Of a stretch of 36,207 nucleotides of DNA, positions 32,344-36,207 are shown one piece after another (the stretch's first letter is position 1; the number at the start of each line of letters is the position of its first letter). The notes below the pieces were generated by a model. The model was not told where the DNA came from and made no database searches. It saw nothing but the letters and a program-made list of their open reading frames with translations. The DNA comes from Candidatus Flemingiibacterium merdigallinarum (lineage in GTDB: Bacteria > Bacillota > Clostridia > Oscillospirales > CAG-272): the NCBI GenBank assembly GCA_904386005.1, contig CAJFKR010000018.1:1-36207 (forward strand). The letters are read 5' to 3'. A program made the translations under genes and the position numbers.

Positions 32344-34689
32344 ATGATTGTGGAAGGATCCATTTCTGATCCTGTGAATAGTTACGACCGCAATTTTGAG
32401 TGCCGCGGTTATGGACAATTGATCATAAAGAAAGACGCTCATGTCGTTATACCGGAAGCCGCTTTCATGAACAATTCAAAGCTGATACTTGAGGAAAACG
32501 CGAAGATTGATAATATAACCGATCTCATAATACAGGATAACGCCGAAATAATAGCGGATGAGACGAACGATATAGCTATAACCAACCGGCTGTACTATAC
32601 ATCAGATGTTCCCGTAGATTTCAATTTCCGCGGTACTCTTGACTCTGTGGAGTTCGGTATGAATGCTGAAGTGACTTACGCCAACAGCGATCTTAAAATC
32701 GGAGCGGTTGTAATGTATAAGAACGCCACGTTTATAATAGCTGAAGGCGAAACCATGTCACTTACGCGGAATATTTCTCTCAACGACGACAACTGCCAGC
32801 TGCGGGTTGACGGCACGCTTAATATTGAAGAAAACGGAAGTATACAATATTTCTTTCCCAGCCGCCCTCCTCGTGCGAGAGTGCCGGTAGAGGTAAACGG
32901 AACGATAAACAACTTAGGCAAATTCTATGGCAATGATATTCTGAATAAAAGCAAAGACGATATCTTTATTAGGATAAACGATGGCGGAGTGGTAAATACC
33001 CTGACGTCAGAGGATGGCAGTAAGACCGGAAGCTATGAATTTAGTTATTGGCCTAAGGTTACGGAAGACGAACTTATGACGATAGTAGACGTGCAGTCGG
33101 GCGGAACCTTCAATCTGGGAGACGGTAAGATCGATATAGAAATCCAAGTCTGGGAAGATGGTGAATATAAAGATCCCATTAAGGTTGAAAATACCGCCGG
33201 TTTGGACATAATCTTAGTCGCCGAGGGCGCGACGGTCTCGAGCGGTGAAAATACCGACACCACGCTGTCCGGAGAATGCCGGCTGACTATAAACGGCAGC
33301 GAGACGTCCGATGTATTCGGAACGACCGCGGTGTATATTTTCGGCGACGTGCCTGAAATCACGCTCGAAAGCACATACAACAACTCATTAATCGGCATCA
33401 AGGTGAACAAATACGCGCTGATGAGCGATCCGACGACAAAACCCGCATCGGGCGACTGGATAGAATTTGACGAAAAGACCACGACCTCGTTCGAGCTTGA
33501 CAACGGCAGATACTACCTCTGGTTCCGCGCCGAGAGCTATATCAACACACCCGACGAGAGCGTGTATCTCGGACCGATCGAGCTTACAGTCGACCTGACC
33601 CCGCCGGTATTTGTCGGACTCGAGGAGGGCGCAAGCTACGAGGAATTTGTTGAGTTCAAAGTCGACGACCTGACCGCTGTCAGCGTCACCGCGAACGACA
33701 CGCAGATCGCGCCGCAGAACGGCGTATACATAATCGAGGGCGCGGGAACATATGAAATCAAGGCGACCGACCAGATAGGTAATTTCTCGACGGTGAATAT
33801 AGAAATCACCGAGACGGGCATACCGATCATCATCGCGCCGGTAACCCCGATCCAGCCGGTGAACGGCACAATTGAAATGCCGTCGACGCTCGCGTCGCCG
33901 GGTACGATTGTCACGATCACCCCGACTCCGGACGAGGGCTACGAGCTTTCGGACATCGTCGTAGTCGACAGCACCGGCAAGGCAGTAGAGCTGACAGCTA
34001 ATACCGACGGCAGCTTTTCGTTCGAGATGCCGTTCGGCGGAGTCACAGTCGCGGCTGAGTTTGTCGAAATCGAGCCCGAGCCCGAACCCGAACCCGAGCC
34101 CGAGCCCGAACCTGAACCCGAACCTGAACCCGAGCCCGAACCCGAGCCGGTAGTCATGGAATTCGACGACGTGCTCGAGTCTGACTGGTACTATGAAGAT
34201 GTATACTACGTCTACGCGAATGGACTGATGAACGGCATCGGCGGCAACCTGTTCGCGCCGAACGCGACACTTACCCGCGCGATGGTCGTGACGATACTTT
34301 CGCGAATCGATGGCGTAGAATCGCTTGAGGGCGACGACTGGTATGTAAACGGCGCCAACTGGGCGGTCGAGAATAGAATTTCTGACGGCACGATGCTTGA
34401 CGCTAACGTCACCCGCGAGCAGCTCGTGACGATGATCTACCGCTACGCCGAATACAAGGGCTACTACACTGACTACACCGAGCAGCTTTGGGCATATCCG
34501 GACGCGTCTGACGTCAGCGACTGGGCAGTCGAAGCGTTCAACTGGGCGATTGACAAGGGCATAATCGGCGGTCGCGACACCGGCGTCCTCGACCCTCAGG
34601 GCGAGGCTACACGCGCCGAGGCTGCGGCGATTATAGCGAGATTCTATCGTCTCGGCTCAACTCCGATGCCGCTTGACACAATTGAATAA
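32344..34689 (+). CDS. SLH protein, C-terminal part after a frameshift
   Basis: 781 codons from the first ATG; the frame is open back to 32239. Residues ~1-330 are rungs of a beta-helix-like or adhesin-like fold with repeated phrases (LILEENAKIDNIT, LIIQDNAEIIAD, QLRVDGTLNIEENGS, VEVNGTINNLGKFYGND). An Ig-like domain follows (~415-495), then an InlB-type repeat (~505-575), an (EP)13 linker and three SLH modules (~610-770: FDDVLESDWYYEDVYYVYANGLMNGIG, WAVENRISDG with REQLVTMIYRYA, and VSDWAVEAFNWAIDKGIIGG). It lacks a signal peptide of its own, so it needs the upstream part. AGGAGAAGG at 32280-32288 could weakly drive internal initiation, but the nearest in-frame ATG is 55 bases away. Confidence 0.8.
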   Translation: MIVEGSISDPVNSYDRNFECRGYGQLIIKKDAHVVIPEAAFMNNSKLILEENAKIDNITDLIIQDNAEIIADETNDIAITNRLYYTSDVPVDFNFRGTLDSVEFGMNAEVTYANSDLKIGAVVMYKNATFIIAEGETMSLTRNISLNDDNCQLRVDGTLNIEENGSIQYFFPSRPPRARVPVEVNGTINNLGKFYGNDILNKSKDDIFIRINDGGVVNTLTSEDGSKTGSYEFSYWPKVTEDELMTIVDVQSGGTFNLGDGKIDIEIQVWEDGEYKDPIKVENTAGLDIILVAEGATVSSGENTDTTLSGECRLTINGSETSDVFGTTAVYIFGDVPEITLESTYNNSLIGIKVNKYALMSDPTTKPASGDWIEFDEKTTTSFELDNGRYYLWFRAESYINTPDESVYLGPIELTVDLTPPVFVGLEEGASYEEFVEFKVDDLTAVSVTANDTQIAPQNGVYIIEGAGTYEIKATDQIGNFSTVNIEITETGIPIIIAPVTPIQPVNGTIEMPSTLASPGTIVTITPTPDEGYELSDIVVVDSTGKAVELTANTDGSFSFEMPFGGVTVAAEFVEIEPEPEPEPEPEPEPEPEPEPEPEPEPVVMEFDDVLESDWYYEDVYYVYANGLMNGIGGNLFAPNATLTRAMVVTILSRIDGVESLEGDDWYVNGANWAVENRISDGTMLDANVTREQLVTMIYRYAEYKGYYTDYTEQLWAYPDASDVSDWAVEAFNWAIDKGIIGGRDTGVLDPQGEATRAEAAAIIARFYRLGSTPMPLDTIE
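34072..34149 (+). repeat. Hexanucleotide array coding (Glu-Pro)13
   Basis: Thirteen GARCCN units form a rigid wall-spanning linker between the InlB-like repeat and the SLH modules. Six-base slippage would change length without breaking the frame. Confidence 0.9.
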
Positions 34690-34695
34690 ACAAAC

Positions 34696-34727
34696 AATCC
34701 TCTCACCGTATGGTGGGAGGATTTTGT
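34696..34727. terminator. Bidirectional intrinsic terminator
   Basis: AATCCTCTCACC (34696-34707) pairs with GGTGGGAGGATT (34712-34723) with one T-G pair and a four-base loop, followed by TTTG. It sits between the convergent SLH and lipoprotein genes. Confidence 0.85.
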
Positions 34728-34749
34728 ATTGGTGTTATGCGGTACGCGA

Positions 34750-35832
34750 TCACTCGACGATACTGTCGACCAGTTTGAGTCCGGTCAGCTCCTCGATCTC
34801 ACGCACCGTGAAATGATTGTGGAAATACGCGCCCATCGTCTGCGCCTCGCCGTCGCGGAGGTAGTAGTAGCCGTCGCGCGGCGTGTAGTCGTAGTCGGTG
34901 TAGAGCGAGTCGATAAAGTCGTAGGATATCTCGTATACGCTGCCGTCCGCGCCGGTGAAGCTGTAGTGCCACGCGTCGCCCGACACGTCGAAGCCCTCGC
35001 GGCGGAGGATTTCGTACAGGCTGCCGAAGCTGATGCCGTAGTAATACTTGTTCGCGATGATGTCGTCGTAATATTCGATTTTCTCGGGCTCGTACAGCTC
35101 GCGGTCAACAGCGTCGCCGCGGTATATGCCGACGCGCATTTCGTAGTCGGCGAGCGCCGCGTCGATCTGTTCTTCTGTGACAAGCGACGTGTCGTAGCGG
35201 TAGTCGAGTATCGTCGTGATGTACTCGGCGAGCATCTCGTCCCAGCTCTTCTCGTTGTCGGTGAAACCGAATATATCCGCGTCGTCGATCACATAGTCGG
35301 TGACATTGCGCAGCGGGTGCATATACTCGAGCGTGTAGCGCACTGACAGCCCGTCAAACCCAAGGTCGGTGAACGCCACTCGCAGTGCCGCCAGCTCGTT
35401 GCGGCAGGCTTTCAGCTCATCCGGCGTGGTGTAGCTCGCGGTGATATGCGCGCTGTATTCGTCGCCTGACTCGATCACAAAGCGCAGGTATTTGAATTCC
35501 GGCAAACTGTCGGCGATAAACGCGAGTGCCGACTCACTATAATCGTCGCGCAGGTAGTTCGACACCGACTCCATGCCCCAGCCGTAGTCGTCGATTACAT
35601 GGAAGGTGAGACCATTGTCGAGCGTGACCGTCCAATAGCGGTCGTCGTAACCCTTTTCGTCCTCGACAACAGTATAGCTGTCCGAGACGACGCCGTCGAC
35701 GCCGAGACCACGGACATATTCGGCGATATCGTCGCGGTCGTATTCGGTGACGCAGCCGGTCGTAATAACTCCGGTCAGTGCGACCAGCAGTGTCAGCGCG
35801 TATCGCAGACATGCTGTGTATTTGTGCTTCAA
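34750..35832 (-). CDS. Predicted lipoprotein of unknown function (TTG start)
   Basis: 360 residues. The signal region MKHKYTACLRYALTLLVALTGVITTGC carries a lipobox-like TTGC, so the mature protein would be lipid-anchored at C27. The body is rich in Asp, Glu and Tyr (for example GYDDRYWTVTLDNGLTFHVIDDYGWG, and YYDDIIANKYYYGISFGSLYEILRREGFD). The second half reads like a small alpha/beta domain. I do not recognise a family. The start is TTG at 35832, with AGGGGG eight bases before it and in register with the signal peptide; no ATG fits. It is transcribed alone from the promoter at 35941-35913 and ends at the shared terminator at 34696. Confidence 0.75.
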   Translation of the reverse strand: MKHKYTACLRYALTLLVALTGVITTGCVTEYDRDDIAEYVRGLGVDGVVSDSYTVVEDEKGYDDRYWTVTLDNGLTFHVIDDYGWGMESVSNYLRDDYSESALAFIADSLPEFKYLRFVIESGDEYSAHITASYTTPDELKACRNELAALRVAFTDLGFDGLSVRYTLEYMHPLRNVTDYVIDDADIFGFTDNEKSWDEMLAEYITTILDYRYDTSLVTEEQIDAALADYEMRVGIYRGDAVDRELYEPEKIEYYDDIIANKYYYGISFGSLYEILRREGFDVSGDAWHYSFTGADGSVYEISYDFIDSLYTDYDYTPRDGYYYLRDGEAQTMGAYFHNHFTVREIEELTGLKLVDSIVE

Positions 35833-35854
35833 GCTATATACCCCCTCAGATGCT

Positions 35855-35874
35855 CCGCCGCCCCTGCGCGGCGG
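35855..35874 (-). promoter_or_regulatory. GC hairpin in the lipoprotein leader
   Basis: A perfect 7-bp CCGCCGC/GCGGCGG stem with a six-base loop ends seven bases before the ribosome-site region. It resembles the leader hairpins of the binding-protein array in placement only. Confidence 0.5.
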
Positions 35875-35912
35875 CTGACTATATACTATTTACTGAAGCT
35901 GACGCTGTTACC

Positions 35913-35941
35913 ATTATACCACATAATCATTCGTTTGTCTA
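35913..35941 (-). promoter_or_regulatory. Sigma-A promoter of the lipoprotein gene
   Basis: On the minus strand TAGACA (35941-35936), a 17-base spacer and TATAAT (35918-35913). Confidence 0.75.
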
Positions 35942-36127
35942 CATTATATTATAAGACTTAGCCGATTGTAAAAGTCATAGTAAACGAAAAAGTTTGCTTT
36001 CACTAAGCTGCTGCTCGGGGCAGGGGTCCCCGAGTAAAGCGGCGCGCCTCTGTCGCTATAGCGATATTGCACAAATTTTGCCTTGGCGCACATACGCAAA
36101 GTAGCATTTACGCCCAATTGTTAAAGT

Positions 36128-36191
36128 TTTCGCGGTGGGGGTCTGGGGGAGGTGCCTTTTTCAAAAGGCGCCTCCCCCAGGGAAAGCGAAC
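36128..36191 (-). repeat. Second copy of the GGGGGAG...CTCCCCC element
   Basis: An 18-bp stem with one T-G pair (36143-36160 with 36163-36180) is flanked on the minus strand by GTTCGCTTTCC and by ACCCCCACCGCGAAAACTTT. It matches the element at 25000-25078 minus that copy's internal hairpin. The rest of 35942-36207 holds no gene; an AGCGATATTGCAC word at ~36059 resembles the 110-bp satellite head. Confidence 0.7.
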
Positions 36192-36207
36192 AAGTTTGCA
36201 CATTTAC

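Overview
The window looks like a chromosomal segment from an uncultured gut-type Clostridia (Oscillospiraceae or Christensenellales-like). The evidence is Gram-positive promoters (TTGACA, 17 bp, TATNAT), purine-rich ribosome sites, S-layer-homology (SLH) proteins, a sortase-like tail, AraC-type sugar regulators and GC-rich codon use with AT-rich intergenic DNA. This placement is by resemblance only; no rRNA or marker gene is present. No tRNA, rRNA, CRISPR or phage gene was seen.

Layout. (1) 1-99: the 5' tip of an IS5-type transposase with its own promoter, cut by the window edge. (2) 297-1094: a secreted, wall-anchored protein with a CBM9-like domain. (3) 8236 down to 1196, minus strand: a tandem array of five diverged solute-binding-protein-like paralogues. 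Four are complete and the last has lost its N-terminal ~180 residues. No transporter permease or ATPase gene accompanies them. An AraC-type regulator (8450-9265) is divergent from the array. (4) 9374-10558: a CapA-type phosphoesterase. (5) 10953-30084, plus strand: a carbohydrate-utilisation locus. It holds a beta-helix GH28-like enzyme interrupted by a stop codon, an ABM-fold protein, a hexapeptide acetyltransferase, a GH2 glycosidase, a TIM-barrel epimerase, an SGNH esterase, a GH78 alpha-L-rhamnosidase with an AraC regulator, a fucose-isomerase-like protein, an FGGY kinase, a DUF4432 epimerase, a class II aldolase and an alpha/beta hydrolase. None has a signal peptide. The inferred job is intracellular dismantling of an imported, acetylated, rhamnose- or deoxyhexose-containing plant oligosaccharide, then isomerase-kinase-aldolase catabolism. 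(6) 30271-34689: two SLH surface proteins, the second split by a frameshift. (7) 35832-34750, minus: a lipoprotein of unknown function.

The most unusual content is non-coding. Between genes of the sugar locus lie arrays of near-perfect hairpins with three-base loops, in a fixed order relative to the adjoining gene. Seven-base satellites sit before several start codons. A 1.27-kb satellite of about 12 units of ~110 bp is itself built from five ~22-bp monomers. One triloop hairpin appears to be inserted within a second repeat family that occurs twice in the window. These architectures, plus the orphan binding-protein array with its odd leaders, are the best candidates for something undescribed.
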